Assembly (NCBI RefSeq): GCF_000953675.1
Contig: NZ_LN679998.1
Location: 457,911-521,910 of the forward strand
Direction: 5' to 3'
Origin: Paraclostridium sordellii
GTDB lineage: Bacteria; Bacillota; Clostridia; Peptostreptococcales; Peptostreptococcaceae
Length of the DNA stretch: 64,000 nt
The notes under the pieces were generated by a model. The model saw only the letters and a program-made list of their open reading frames with translations. It was not told where the DNA came from and did no database searches. The position numbers and the translations under genes were made by a program. Positions 45,415-53,993 of the stretch are shown here, piece after piece. Each line of letters starts with the position of its first letter. The stretch's first letter is position 1.

Positions 45415-46320
45415 ATGATTTTTAAAGAGATTGATATAGATTCGTATAAGGAATTAAGACCGTTTTTTAATTCTGTAGATTACGAAGCATGTGAATATTG
45501 TTTTACGACCTTATATATGTGGAGGGATATGTATAAAACTAGTTATTATATAGAAGATGATTTTGCTATAATAGTTGGTGAATATGAGGGGGATAGATTC
45601 TCTGTATTACCACTTGCTAAAAAAGATAAAATTCATAAAGCAATAGCTTTTATGATAAATTACTTTAAAAATGAAGATCATAGAATATATTTAAGAGCTG
45701 TTACGAAAGAAGTGGTTGAACTTTTACAAAAAGATTATCCGGGAAGATTTGAATATATAGAAGAAAGAGATTATTTTGATTATGTTTATGATGCTGAAAG
45801 TTTAAGAACTTTAAAGGGAAGAAAAAACCAGAAAAAAAGAAATCATTTAAATTACTTTATCAAGGAGTATGAAGGAAGATTTGAATATAAAAAACTTGAT
45901 AAAGAAAATTTTGATGATTGTATAACTCTTTTAAAAGCTTGGACTGTTAACAAGGAAGAAAATGGAGATAAAGAAGAAGGAATAGATGATGAGTTTGTTG
46001 CTATAAAGAAAATATTTGATCATTATGATGTTTTAAGAGAAGATGTTAAAATATCAGGAATTTATATAGATAATAAATTAGAAGCATTCACTATAGGTGA
46101 AAAAATAAATGAACATATGGCCGTAATACACATAGAAAAGGCTAATCCAGAAATAAGAGGATTATATCCATATATAAATCAACAATTTTTGGTGAATGAG
46201 TTTCCAGATGTAGAGCTTGTAAATAGAGAAGAAGATTTAGGATTAGAGGGGCTTAGAAAAGCAAAACTTTCATATCATCCATGTAAGTTTGTAGAAAAAT
46301 ATACTGTTACGGAGGCATAG
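45415..46320 (+). CDS. DUF2156 / LPG-synthetase C-terminal-domain protein (GNAT fold)
   Basis: 301-residue soluble protein related to the aminoacyl-transferring domain of phosphatidylglycerol lysyltransferase (MprF) and FemX-like enzymes. Family stretch: DYVYDAESLRTLKGRKNQKK, then a tandem GNAT-like region to the end (IHIEKANPEIRGLYPYINQ). It lacks the flippase membrane domain of MprF, so lipid modification is not assured. ATG behind AAAGGAGAG. The next gene, an Eis-like acetyltransferase, starts one base after its stop, so the two are co-translated. Confidence 0.8.
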   Translation: MIFKEIDIDSYKELRPFFNSVDYEACEYCFTTLYMWRDMYKTSYYIEDDFAIIVGEYEGDRFSVLPLAKKDKIHKAIAFMINYFKNEDHRIYLRAVTKEVVELLQKDYPGRFEYIEERDYFDYVYDAESLRTLKGRKNQKKRNHLNYFIKEYEGRFEYKKLDKENFDDCITLLKAWTVNKEENGDKEEGIDDEFVAIKKIFDHYDVLREDVKISGIYIDNKLEAFTIGEKINEHMAVIHIEKANPEIRGLYPYINQQFLVNEFPDVELVNREEDLGLEGLRKAKLSYHPCKFVEKYTVTEA

Positions 46321-46321
46321 T

Positions 46322-47488
46322 ATGGATATAAGATATGCTAAAGATGGAGATTTAGAGAATATAAAAGATATATGGAACTACTGTTTTGGTGACGAAGAAG
46401 CTTTTGTTGATTATTATTTTAATAATAAATACAAATCTAAAAATACAATACTAATTGAAGAAGATGGTGATTTAATGTCATCTCTTCAATTAAATCAATA
46501 TAAAATAAAATTAAATAACAATACATATGATACTTCATATATAGTAGGTGTATCAACATATCCAAATGCTAGAGGAAAAGGATATATGAAAGATATGATG
46601 GAGTTTTCACTAAATGAACTTTATAAAAAAGGGCAATTGGTTTCACTGCTTATGCCTATAGATTACAGGCTTTATAGAAAATATGGATATGAACATTGCT
46701 ATGATCAAATAGAGTATAAAGTAGATATAAATGATTTAAAACAATTTAAAATAAATGGTGATTTTGAAAAAGTTAAGGATAAACATATACAAGATATGAT
46801 TAATATTTATAATAATTTTTTAATTAAAAATAATGGATATGTAGTCAGAGATGAAAATTATTATAACAACTTATTTAAAGAAATTAAATGTGAAAATGGA
46901 CATATGTATATACATAAAGATGAAAATTATGATGGTTATATAATATACTTTATAATGGAAGATACTATGTTTGTCAGAGAAATATGTTATAAAAATATAA
47001 ATGCTTTAAATTCTATTTTGAAATTTATATTTAACCATAATACACAGTGTAAAAAAGTTACGATTAGATCATCTATAACCGATAGTATAAGATATATTTT
47101 GCCTAATTTAAAGACTAGCGAAGTTAACATAAATCCATTTATGATGGGTAGAATTATAAATATACAAGGATTTATAGATAGTTTAAAAATAAAGTGTAAC
47201 AATTTAGATGAAGCTTATATAGGAGTTGTAGACAATCAAATTGAACAAAATAATAAAGTATTTAAATTAAAAGTTGAAGACAATAAAGTTAGTGCTCAGG
47301 CAACTAGTGAAAGAGCTGATATAACCTTAAGTATAAATAATATTAGTCAGTTGGCTTTTTCTTATATAACATTAGATCAAGTATTATTTTTAAATAATAT
47401 AGAGAAAAATAAAAAAAATAAAAAAGCTATTGATTTATTGAGTGGTATTTTTAATAAATCAAACAACTATATAAATGAATATGTTTAA
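46322..47488 (+). CDS. Eis-like GNAT N-acetyltransferase
   Basis: 388 residues with the three-part Eis layout: N-terminal GNAT (acetyl-CoA loop near VSTYPNARGKGYMKDMM, residues about 78-95), a second divergent GNAT, and a C-terminal SCP2-like domain (about 285-388). Eis proteins acetylate amines, including aminoglycosides and protein lysines in mycobacteria; the substrate here is unknown. Coupled to the preceding DUF2156 gene. A terminator follows. Confidence 0.85.
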   Translation: MDIRYAKDGDLENIKDIWNYCFGDEEAFVDYYFNNKYKSKNTILIEEDGDLMSSLQLNQYKIKLNNNTYDTSYIVGVSTYPNARGKGYMKDMMEFSLNELYKKGQLVSLLMPIDYRLYRKYGYEHCYDQIEYKVDINDLKQFKINGDFEKVKDKHIQDMINIYNNFLIKNNGYVVRDENYYNNLFKEIKCENGHMYIHKDENYDGYIIYFIMEDTMFVREICYKNINALNSILKFIFNHNTQCKKVTIRSSITDSIRYILPNLKTSEVNINPFMMGRIINIQGFIDSLKIKCNNLDEAYIGVVDNQIEQNNKVFKLKVEDNKVSAQATSERADITLSINNISQLAFSYITLDQVLFLNNIEKNKKNKKAIDLLSGIFNKSNNYINEYV

Positions 47489-47490
47489 TA

Positions 47491-47528
47491 AAAAATATCG
47501 TAAGTAATTGTTGCTTACGATATTTTTA
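47491..47528 (+). terminator. Terminator after the Eis-like gene
   Basis: AAAAATATCGTAAG (47491-47504) pairs with CTTACGATATTTTT (47514-47527). Confidence 0.88.
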
Positions 47529-47553
47529 TAGAGAATTTTAAAAATAAATATAT

Positions 47554-47582
47554 TTACATGTGTAAAGACACCTGTTAAAATA
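47554..47582 (+). promoter_or_regulatory. Possible promoter with operator dyad for the BMP lipoprotein
   Basis: TTTACA (47554-47559), 17 bp, TAAATA (47577-47582). A dyad ACATGTGT-AAAG-ACACCTGT (7 of 8 pairs) at 47557-47576 fills the spacer, where repressors often bind. The -10 is weak. Confidence 0.4.
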
Positions 47583-47614
47583 ATTTTGAAGTCAAATTAT
47601 CTTAAGGGGGTATT

Positions 47615-48637
47615 ATGGGGAATATTACTAAGTACTTAAAAGGAATTTTTTTAATTTCAGCAGTTTTACTATTCGTAGTTGGTTGTAGCTCGGTTGAAAA
47701 AAAAGAAGAAAAGAATGAAAAAAGTAAAGAAGAAGATTTTTCAGTAGGAATTGTACTAGGTGAAGGAGGAGCTAATGATCAAAGCTTTAATCAATCTTCA
47801 TTAGAGGGGTTAGAAAAGGCTAAGAAAGATCTAGGTATAGATGGTATATATTTAGAGTCAAATCAAGATTCGGATTATGTTCCTAATATAGAAACATTTA
47901 TAGATAAAGATGTTGATTTAATAATAGGAGTTGGATATACAACAGCAGAATCTATGTTAAATGCAGCTAAAATGTATCCGGATAGAAAATTTGTGATAAT
48001 TGACCACAATTATAAAGAAGAAGGACAAGAAATACCTAAAAATATGATAAGCGTTACTTTTGATGAAAAAGAAGCTTCTTATTTAGTAGGGTTAATAGCA
48101 GCTAAAATGAGCAATGGTAACAAGGTAGGATTCATAGGAGGTATGAAGATACCGAATATAACTAGATTTGAAGAAGGCTTTGAAGCAGGAATAAAATCTG
48201 TAAATTCTGATATAAAACTGGTATCTCAATATGCGAACTCATTTGACGATTCAAGTTTAGGAAAGTCTATAGCGAATCAAATGTATTCAAAAGGTGTCGA
48301 TATAATTTTTTCAGCAGCTGGTGGAGTTGGAACTGGAGCTATTGAATCAGCCAAAGAAAATAATAAATATGCTATAGGAGTAGATATGGACCAAAATAGT
48401 TTAGCTCCTAACAATGTAATAACCTCGGCTATGAAAAGAGTTGATATAGGGGTATTTGACATCATATCTAAAATCAAAGGTGGGAGCTTTGAAGGTGGAA
48501 AAGTAGTTGTTTATGGATTGAAAGAAAATGCAGTAGGAATAGCGCCTTCTACATCAAAAAATGTATCTAAAGAAGTTTTGAATTTTGTTGAAAATAAAAA
48601 ACAAGAAATAATAGATGGAAAAATAAATATCAAATAA
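47615..48637 (+). CDS. BMP-family ABC transporter substrate-binding lipoprotein
   Basis: Extracellular solute-binding lipoprotein of the BMP/PnrA/Med type; characterised members bind purine nucleosides. Lipobox VVGC with lipid Cys C24, an acidic linker, then GEGGANDQSFNQSSLEGL and TFDEKEASYLVGLIAAKM, both family signatures. 340 residues. No ABC permease or ATPase gene is near: it is flanked by terminators on both sides. It may feed a transporter elsewhere or act as a regulator, as Med does in Bacillus. Confidence 0.88.
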   Translation: MGNITKYLKGIFLISAVLLFVVGCSSVEKKEEKNEKSKEEDFSVGIVLGEGGANDQSFNQSSLEGLEKAKKDLGIDGIYLESNQDSDYVPNIETFIDKDVDLIIGVGYTTAESMLNAAKMYPDRKFVIIDHNYKEEGQEIPKNMISVTFDEKEASYLVGLIAAKMSNGNKVGFIGGMKIPNITRFEEGFEAGIKSVNSDIKLVSQYANSFDDSSLGKSIANQMYSKGVDIIFSAAGGVGTGAIESAKENNKYAIGVDMDQNSLAPNNVITSAMKRVDIGVFDIISKIKGGSFEGGKVVVYGLKENAVGIAPSTSKNVSKEVLNFVENKKQEIIDGKINIK

Positions 48638-48644
48638 TATAAAT

Positions 48645-48682
48645 AAGAGTATAGGATAAAAATTTATTCTATACTTTTTATT
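48645..48682 (+). terminator. Terminator after the BMP lipoprotein gene
   Basis: A stem of about 16 pairs including two G-U pairs, around 48645-48660 with 48663-48678, ending in a T run. Confidence 0.75.
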
Positions 48683-48741
48683 ATGGATTTAAAAAAGTAT
48701 ATATGTGCATACTCTAGAAAACTAATAATTAGGAGTTGGAC

Positions 48742-50022
48742 ATGAGAAGGCCATTATTAATAATATTTATTATAATTTTATTTATGAGTTTTTTTATATC
48801 TAATATGGAAATTAACAAACATAGTGAAAAGAATCAGTTTATAAAGATAGAAGGACTTGTAAAAAATAAAGTAAGAAAAGAAAAATATAATCAATATTAT
48901 ATAAGTGATTATGTAATAAATGATTATTCTAAAAAAATAAATATAAAACCAGGGGATATAGTAGAAGTAAGTGGAAAAATTAAATACTATAAAGAATTAA
49001 AGTTTGAAGATTTTAATTATGGAAGATACTTAAAAAGTAATGGATATGAAGGAACTATAGATATAAAATCATATAGGATATTAAATAAAAATGTAATTTA
49101 TTCTAATATATTTAAATTTAAAGAAAGAATAAGTAAGTCTATAAAATATTTATATAAAGATAAATCAAAGTTTATAAATTCTATACTAATAGGAGAAAAA
49201 GAGAATATAGATAAAGAAACAAAAGAAATATTTTCAAAAACAGGGGTAAGTCACATTTTAGCTTTGTCTGGACTTCATGTAAGTATTTTGATAACGATAA
49301 TTGGATATAGCATTGGAGGAATAAATAGTTTTTATAAGCTCATATTAATTTCTATAATTTTGTGTGTTTATAGTATCATGGTAGGTCAGTCACCATCCAT
49401 AGTAAGGGCTATTTATTATAGTTTAATATCTTATATGGGAATATTTATTTTTAAAAGGCCAGATGGTATATCTAGTTTATCTTTTATAGGTACAATTTTA
49501 TTAATAAATAACCCATATATAATCTATAATATGAGTTTTCAATTGTCTTTTTTAGCAACATTGTCTATAATATATTTCTATGGTTATATAAATTCTAAGA
49601 TTAAAATTAAATTAATTGCACTTACTATATCAGCAAATATACTTACATTACCCATGATATATTTATATTTCAAGAATATATCATTAATTAGTATTATTAG
49701 TAATATAGTCGTAGTGCCTTTTTTGAGTATAATTATATATATAAGTATTTTAAGTGCTATAATATTACCGATAAGTTTGACATTGTCAAAAATTATGGTT
49801 ATAATAAACAGCCTTATAATAGATTTTATAAACCAAACTTTAGAAATGCTATATAATTTGAAATTTAGCTATATAGAATTTGACGAAGTTAACAAATTAT
49901 TTGTAATTACGTACTACATTTTGGTAGGAATATATATGATATATAAAGAAATAAAGACGATAAAGGAGCAAGAGAATGAATTACAAGGATATCATCAAAA
50001 GCATGAACAACAACGAATTTAA
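48742..50022 (+). CDS. comEC: ComEC/Rec2 competence-domain protein lacking the MBL domain
   Basis: Polytopic channel for single-stranded DNA uptake. 426 residues: N-terminal membrane segment, DUF4131/OB-like domain (about 30-120), then the competence domain with the hallmark ALSGLHVS (174-181) and about eight further membrane segments. Full-length ComEC is 700-800 residues with a C-terminal MBL domain; here the protein ends after the channel with no trace of it. ATG 48742 is chosen by AGGAG 6 bases upstream; TTG 48736 is within the site. Its last 47 bp overlap holA. An MBL lipoprotein at 44417 may complement it. Confidence 0.87.
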   Translation: MRRPLLIIFIIILFMSFFISNMEINKHSEKNQFIKIEGLVKNKVRKEKYNQYYISDYVINDYSKKINIKPGDIVEVSGKIKYYKELKFEDFNYGRYLKSNGYEGTIDIKSYRILNKNVIYSNIFKFKERISKSIKYLYKDKSKFINSILIGEKENIDKETKEIFSKTGVSHILALSGLHVSILITIIGYSIGGINSFYKLILISIILCVYSIMVGQSPSIVRAIYYSLISYMGIFIFKRPDGISSLSFIGTILLINNPYIIYNMSFQLSFLATLSIIYFYGYINSKIKIKLIALTISANILTLPMIYLYFKNISLISIISNIVVVPFLSIIIYISILSAIILPISLTLSKIMVIINSLIIDFINQTLEMLYNLKFSYIEFDEVNKLFVITYYILVGIYMIYKEIKTIKEQENELQGYHQKHEQQRI

Positions 50023-51007
50023 AAGTGTATATCTTTTCTATGGAAGAGAATTTTATCTATTGGAAAATGTAATTAAAACTTGTAAAAAAAGTTTAAATGA
50101 AAGTATGATTGATTTTAACTTAGATATCCTTGATGGAAAAGAGTTAACACTAGATCAAGTTTTAAGCAATGCAGAGACGTTACCATTTATGGATGAGCGA
50201 AAAATTTTAATAATAAAAGACTTTGAACTTTTAAAAGGAAAGAAAAAGAATTTTTCTGATAGTGATGAATCTGAACTTATAGATTATTTAGATAAAATAC
50301 CAAGCACTACTGTAATTGTTTTTATAGTATATGGAGATGTAGATAAGAGAAAGAGCTTAGTTAAGAAAATAAACAAGGTTGGATTAGTAAATCACTGTGA
50401 TAAATTAAGTGATATGGATCTTTTTAAGTGGGTTAAAAATAAATTTAAGCAAAAAGAAGTTGTTATAAATGATTCAGAAGTAATGTATTTTATAGAACAA
50501 GAAGGATATAGGGATAAAAACAGTGAAAAGACCTTATCTGATTTAGAGAATGAGATAAATAAAATAAGTTCTTTTGTAGGAACAGGAAACAACATAACTA
50601 AAGAGGTTATAGATAAACTATCTCAGAAAAAAGTAGAAAATGATATATTCAAATTAATAGATGAGATAGGAAATAAAAATTCTTTACATGCTATGAAAAT
50701 AGTTACAGATATGATTTTAGAAGGTGAATCAGTACTTGGTATATTTGCTATGGTTTCAAAACAATTTAAACTTGTTATGCAAGCAAGACAACTTCAAGTA
50801 CAAGGATATTCTTCTAAGGTAATAGCAGAAAAAGTTGGAGCACATCCTTTTGTAATTACTAAAGCACTAAAACAAGGAAGACTATTTTCAGATGAAGTTG
50901 TAGTAGATATGCTAAATTTTATATTAGAAAGTGATTTTAAAATAAAAAATGGGTTGATGAGAGATACTCTTGCATTAGAAATACTAGTAAGCAAGTACTG
51001 CCAATAA
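49976..51007 (+). CDS. holA: DNA polymerase III subunit delta
   Basis: Clamp-loader delta subunit. 343 residues; the N-terminal domain begins with VYLFYGREFYLLEN, a degenerate P-loop region characteristic of HolA. Three-domain layout with a C-terminal helical collar. ATG behind AAAGGAGCAAGAG, inside the 3' end of comEC in another frame, implying translational coupling. comEC-holA-rpsT order matches Bacillus. A terminator follows. Confidence 0.95.
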   Translation: MNYKDIIKSMNNNEFKSVYLFYGREFYLLENVIKTCKKSLNESMIDFNLDILDGKELTLDQVLSNAETLPFMDERKILIIKDFELLKGKKKNFSDSDESELIDYLDKIPSTTVIVFIVYGDVDKRKSLVKKINKVGLVNHCDKLSDMDLFKWVKNKFKQKEVVINDSEVMYFIEQEGYRDKNSEKTLSDLENEINKISSFVGTGNNITKEVIDKLSQKKVENDIFKLIDEIGNKNSLHAMKIVTDMILEGESVLGIFAMVSKQFKLVMQARQLQVQGYSSKVIAEKVGAHPFVITKALKQGRLFSDEVVVDMLNFILESDFKIKNGLMRDTLALEILVSKYCQ

Positions 51008-51038
51008 AAGGACTGTAAAGTTTTACAGTCCTTTTTAT
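51006..51038 (+). terminator. Terminator after holA
   Basis: AAAAGGACTGTAAA and TTTACAGTCCTTTT form a 14-bp stem with a T run. Confidence 0.9.
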
Positions 51039-51059
51039 ATTTATAATGAAATGAAAATA

Positions 51060-51094
51060 CACAAAAGAAAAGACCCTTGATAAAATCAAGGGTC
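51060..51094 (-). terminator. Terminator after rpsT (minus strand)
   Basis: GACCCTTGAT / ATCAAGGGTC stem; on the minus strand it is followed by TTTTCTTTT, downstream of rpsT. Confidence 0.88.
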
Positions 51095-51117
51095 AATATC
51101 TATATCTAAACGGATAA

Positions 51118-51384
51118 TTAAGCGTTCATTCCGTTTAATTTTTGAGCTAATTTAGCAACTTTTCTAGCTGCAGCGTTTTTGTGTATAGTTCCTTTAGAAG
51201 CTACTTGAGATATTCTCTTTTGAGCGTATTGGAATCTAGCAACAGCCTCTTCTCTGTTTCCTGCAGTAACAGCTTCTTCAAACTTTCTTATAGCAGTTTT
51301 TATTTGAGATTTTCTAGCTCTATTTAAAGCAGTTTTCTTTTCGATAACTTTTATTCTTTTCTTTGCTGATTTTATGTTTGCCAT
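51118..51384 (-). CDS. rpsT: 30S ribosomal protein S20
   Basis: Ribosomal protein S20, 88 residues, Lys/Arg/Ala-rich helical bundle (MANIKSAKKRIKVIEKK). Start ATG at 51384 on the minus strand behind GAGGGGGTGAA; an in-frame start three codons upstream is rejected as it overlaps that site. Divergent from gpr, as in Bacillus. Confidence 0.97.
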   Translation of the reverse strand: MANIKSAKKRIKVIEKKTALNRARKSQIKTAIRKFEEAVTAGNREEAVARFQYAQKRISQVASKGTIHKNAAARKVAKLAQKLNGMNA

Positions 51385-51658
51385 CCGGTTCACCCCCTCG
51401 TGAGTAGTTTATATTATTCATCGTCAACATATTAGATTTTAACAGAAATAAATCTAAAAATCAAGGATAATTATTATTAACTTTTTAATATCTTTCCATT
51501 TGACTTTTTAGATTATAACCTATATCAAGATATTTTACAACCACGAAATTAATTATTCTAAAAAATTTTAAATTAACTTTATTTGGTTATAAAATTATAA
51601 AATTTGTTAACAATCTTTAGTATGATTTAATTTAAACTTTTAAATTGGAGGAAGTTTT

Positions 51659-52615
51659 ATGATAAGTTTAAGAACAGATTTAGCGCTAGAAGCTAGAGAA
51701 ATATATGAACAAGGAAATGATGCTAGTAATATTCCTGGAGTTAAAATAGATACAAAAGAACTACAAGATTGTATTGTAACTAAAGTAGAAGTTTTAGATG
51801 AACAAGGTGCCCAAATTATGAATAAGGGAATAGGAACTTATACTACTATAGAAAGTAAACTTATGAAATATGATGATGATGAATCAAGGGAACAAGTTAT
51901 AAGCTACTTAAAAGATGAGCTTATATCAATACTTGGAAATGACAAGACGAAAAAAACTTTAGTTATAGGGCTTGGTAACTGGAATATAACATCTGATGCA
52001 CTAGGGCCTAAAACAGTATCTAAAACCTTAGTAACTAGACATATATTTAAAAATTATAATAAAGATTATGATGATGATTTTACAGAGGTTTCAGGACTTA
52101 GTCCAGGGGTTATGGGAATTACAGGAATTGAAACAAGTGAAATTGTAAAGGCAATAGTAGAAGCTACAAATCCAGATAGAGTAATAGCAATAGATGCACT
52201 AGCCTCAAGAAAAATGGAGAGGGTAAACTCTACAATACAAATTTCAACGGCTGGAATATCTCCAGGAGGTGGAGTTGGAAATAAGAGAAAAGCTTTAAAC
52301 AAAGAATATTTAGGAGTAGATGTAATTGCAATTGGAGTTCCAACTGTAGTTGATGCAGCTACATTAACTAGCGATGTATTAGATCTTGCTATTGATAATT
52401 TAATGGAACAATCAAAGGAAAGTGAAGGATTTTATAACATGCTAAAACAATTGAAAGAAGATGAAAAATACCATCTTATAAAAGATTCACTAGAACCATA
52501 TGATAAAAATCTAATAGTTACTCCAAAAGATATAGATGACACAATAGAAAATCTATCAATCATCATAAGTGAAGGATTAAATAGATCGCTTCATCCAGGG
52601 AGAACACTAAATTAA
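51659..52615 (+). CDS. gpr: Spore germination protease GPR
   Basis: Aspartic-like protease that degrades small acid-soluble spore proteins during germination; made as a zymogen in the forespore and self-processed. 318 residues: an N-terminal propeptide region (RTDLALEAREIYE, residues about 4-16), then the core with VIGLGNWNITSDALGP and the SPGVMGITGIET and ISTAGISPGGGVGNKRK segments. ATG behind TTGGAGGAAG. Followed 12 bp later by spoIIP. Marks the organism as a spore former. I could not confidently place a sigma-F or sigma-G promoter upstream. Confidence 0.96.
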   Translation: MISLRTDLALEAREIYEQGNDASNIPGVKIDTKELQDCIVTKVEVLDEQGAQIMNKGIGTYTTIESKLMKYDDDESREQVISYLKDELISILGNDKTKKTLVIGLGNWNITSDALGPKTVSKTLVTRHIFKNYNKDYDDDFTEVSGLSPGVMGITGIETSEIVKAIVEATNPDRVIAIDALASRKMERVNSTIQISTAGISPGGGVGNKRKALNKEYLGVDVIAIGVPTVVDAATLTSDVLDLAIDNLMEQSKESEGFYNMLKQLKEDEKYHLIKDSLEPYDKNLIVTPKDIDDTIENLSIIISEGLNRSLHPGRTLN

Positions 52616-52627
52616 GGAGGATAAAGT

Positions 52628-53593
52628 ATGATATCAAAAAAAATTATAAGTATTGGACTTATAACATCCGTTGTATTTACTATTTGTATAAAAACCTCGT
52701 ATGCTTTAGAAGATGAAAAACTATTAAACTTTCTTATAAATACTAGTTATCCAGAAACAAAATTAGAACAACCAAAAGATGAGGAAAACAAAGAAAAAGA
52801 AGAAGAAAATAAAAAAGAAAGCAAAGAAGATAAAAAATCAAGTAAAAAAGAAGATGAATTTGTAAAGATGTACGTTGGAGAAGAAAATTTACCAACAGAA
52901 GAAAGTTCTAATGAAGTGGCTGTTACAAATGGAAAATATGTAGATAATGTATTAGTTACAAAAGAACAACCTAATATTCTTATATATCATACGCATGGTG
53001 GGGAAACTTATGCAAATAGCCCAGCAGGTAACTATCATTCAGACGATAAAGCAAACTCTACTTTAGAAGTAGGAGCAACATTGACAAAAGAGCTAAGCAA
53101 AAGAGGAAGATCGGTAGTTCATAATACTACATATCATGATTTACCAGAGTTTGTTGGAGCTTATGGGAGAAGTTTAAAGACTATAGAAACTATGCAAGCA
53201 AAATATAGTAGCATAGATATGATAATAGATTTACATAGAGATGGTAGAAAACTCGATAGTAAAGAAGCAGAAAAGAATTTTCACGATACTTGTACAGCCA
53301 ATATAAATGGTGAAAATGTAGCTAAATTTATGTTTGTTGTAGGTAAAAAGAGTGAAAACTATGCTCAAAACTTAAAGCTAGCTCAGGAAATTACTGCATT
53401 TGCTGAAAGTAAATATCCAGGTATAACAAGGCCAGTAGTAACAAAAGACAATGGAAGATACAATCAATTTAAATCTAATAAACCTCTTTTAATAGAAGTA
53501 GGTGGACAAATGAACACTATAGAAGAAGCTAAAGCTTCTACGAAATATATAGCAGAAGTTTTAGATGAGTTCTTTAAACAAAAGGGCGCATAG
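52628..53593 (+). CDS. spoIIP: Stage II sporulation protein P
   Basis: Peptidoglycan amidase/endopeptidase that works with SpoIID and SpoIIM during engulfment. 321 residues: N-terminal membrane anchor or signal (about 4-26), a long Lys/Glu linker (about 45-78), and the amidase domain (from about 115) with the zinc-ligand segment YHTHGGETY (H121, H123), DLHRDGR near 200 and EVGGQMNT near 300. ATG behind TAAGGAGGA. In the gpr-spoIIP pair found across spore formers. Confidence 0.96.
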   Translation: MISKKIISIGLITSVVFTICIKTSYALEDEKLLNFLINTSYPETKLEQPKDEENKEKEEENKKESKEDKKSSKKEDEFVKMYVGEENLPTEESSNEVAVTNGKYVDNVLVTKEQPNILIYHTHGGETYANSPAGNYHSDDKANSTLEVGATLTKELSKRGRSVVHNTTYHDLPEFVGAYGRSLKTIETMQAKYSSIDMIIDLHRDGRKLDSKEAEKNFHDTCTANINGENVAKFMFVVGKKSENYAQNLKLAQEITAFAESKYPGITRPVVTKDNGRYNQFKSNKPLLIEVGGQMNTIEEAKASTKYIAEVLDEFFKQKGA

Positions 53594-53602
53594 GTCTATA
53601 CA

Positions 53603-53860
53603 ATGAGTCGAATAGAGAGAAAACAAGAAGAAAAAAATAAAAAAAGAGCAAGAAGAGCTGTCTATAGACTTCTATTTCTGTGTATGATGATATGTATACT
53701 TAGTATAAGTACATTTTTAATAGATAAAGAAGCAACTCTTATGATGGGAGAGATAAACACATATAATATAGAAGTGTTTGTGAAGAACATAGGTAAGTCT
53801 ATATTTGAAAGTTATAAAGATATAGAAGAAAAACTAAGTAAACTTAATAATTTAAGATAA
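53603..53860 (+). CDS. Small single-pass membrane protein, unknown function
   Basis: 85 residues: a strongly basic N-terminus (KQEEKNKKRARRAVYR), one transmembrane segment (about 22-40), then a mostly helical outside domain. I do not recognise the family. It starts nine bases after the spoIIP stop with only a weak ribosome binding site, so it is probably coupled to spoIIP. In Bacillus the same place, between spoIIP and lepA, is taken by yqxA, a small membrane protein; this may be a positional counterpart, but I see no clear similarity. A terminator follows. Confidence 0.65.
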   Translation: MSRIERKQEEKNKKRARRAVYRLLFLCMMICILSISTFLIDKEATLMMGEINTYNIEVFVKNIGKSIFESYKDIEEKLSKLNNLR

Positions 53861-53861
53861 G

Positions 53862-53890
53862 TTAGGGTTATCATTTTGATAACCCTAATA
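53862..53890 (+). terminator. Terminator closing the gpr-spoIIP unit
   Basis: TTAGGGTTATCA / TGATAACCCTAA stem of 12 bp with a three-base loop. The T run is interrupted. Confidence 0.75.
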
Positions 53891-53993
53891 TTATTTTAAA
53901 TAATAGAAATTTAAATTGCTGTATCAATATTTACATAATTGGGGATATATTATAAAATAAAAGTTATGATAATAATAAAAGGAGGAGAAAAAG

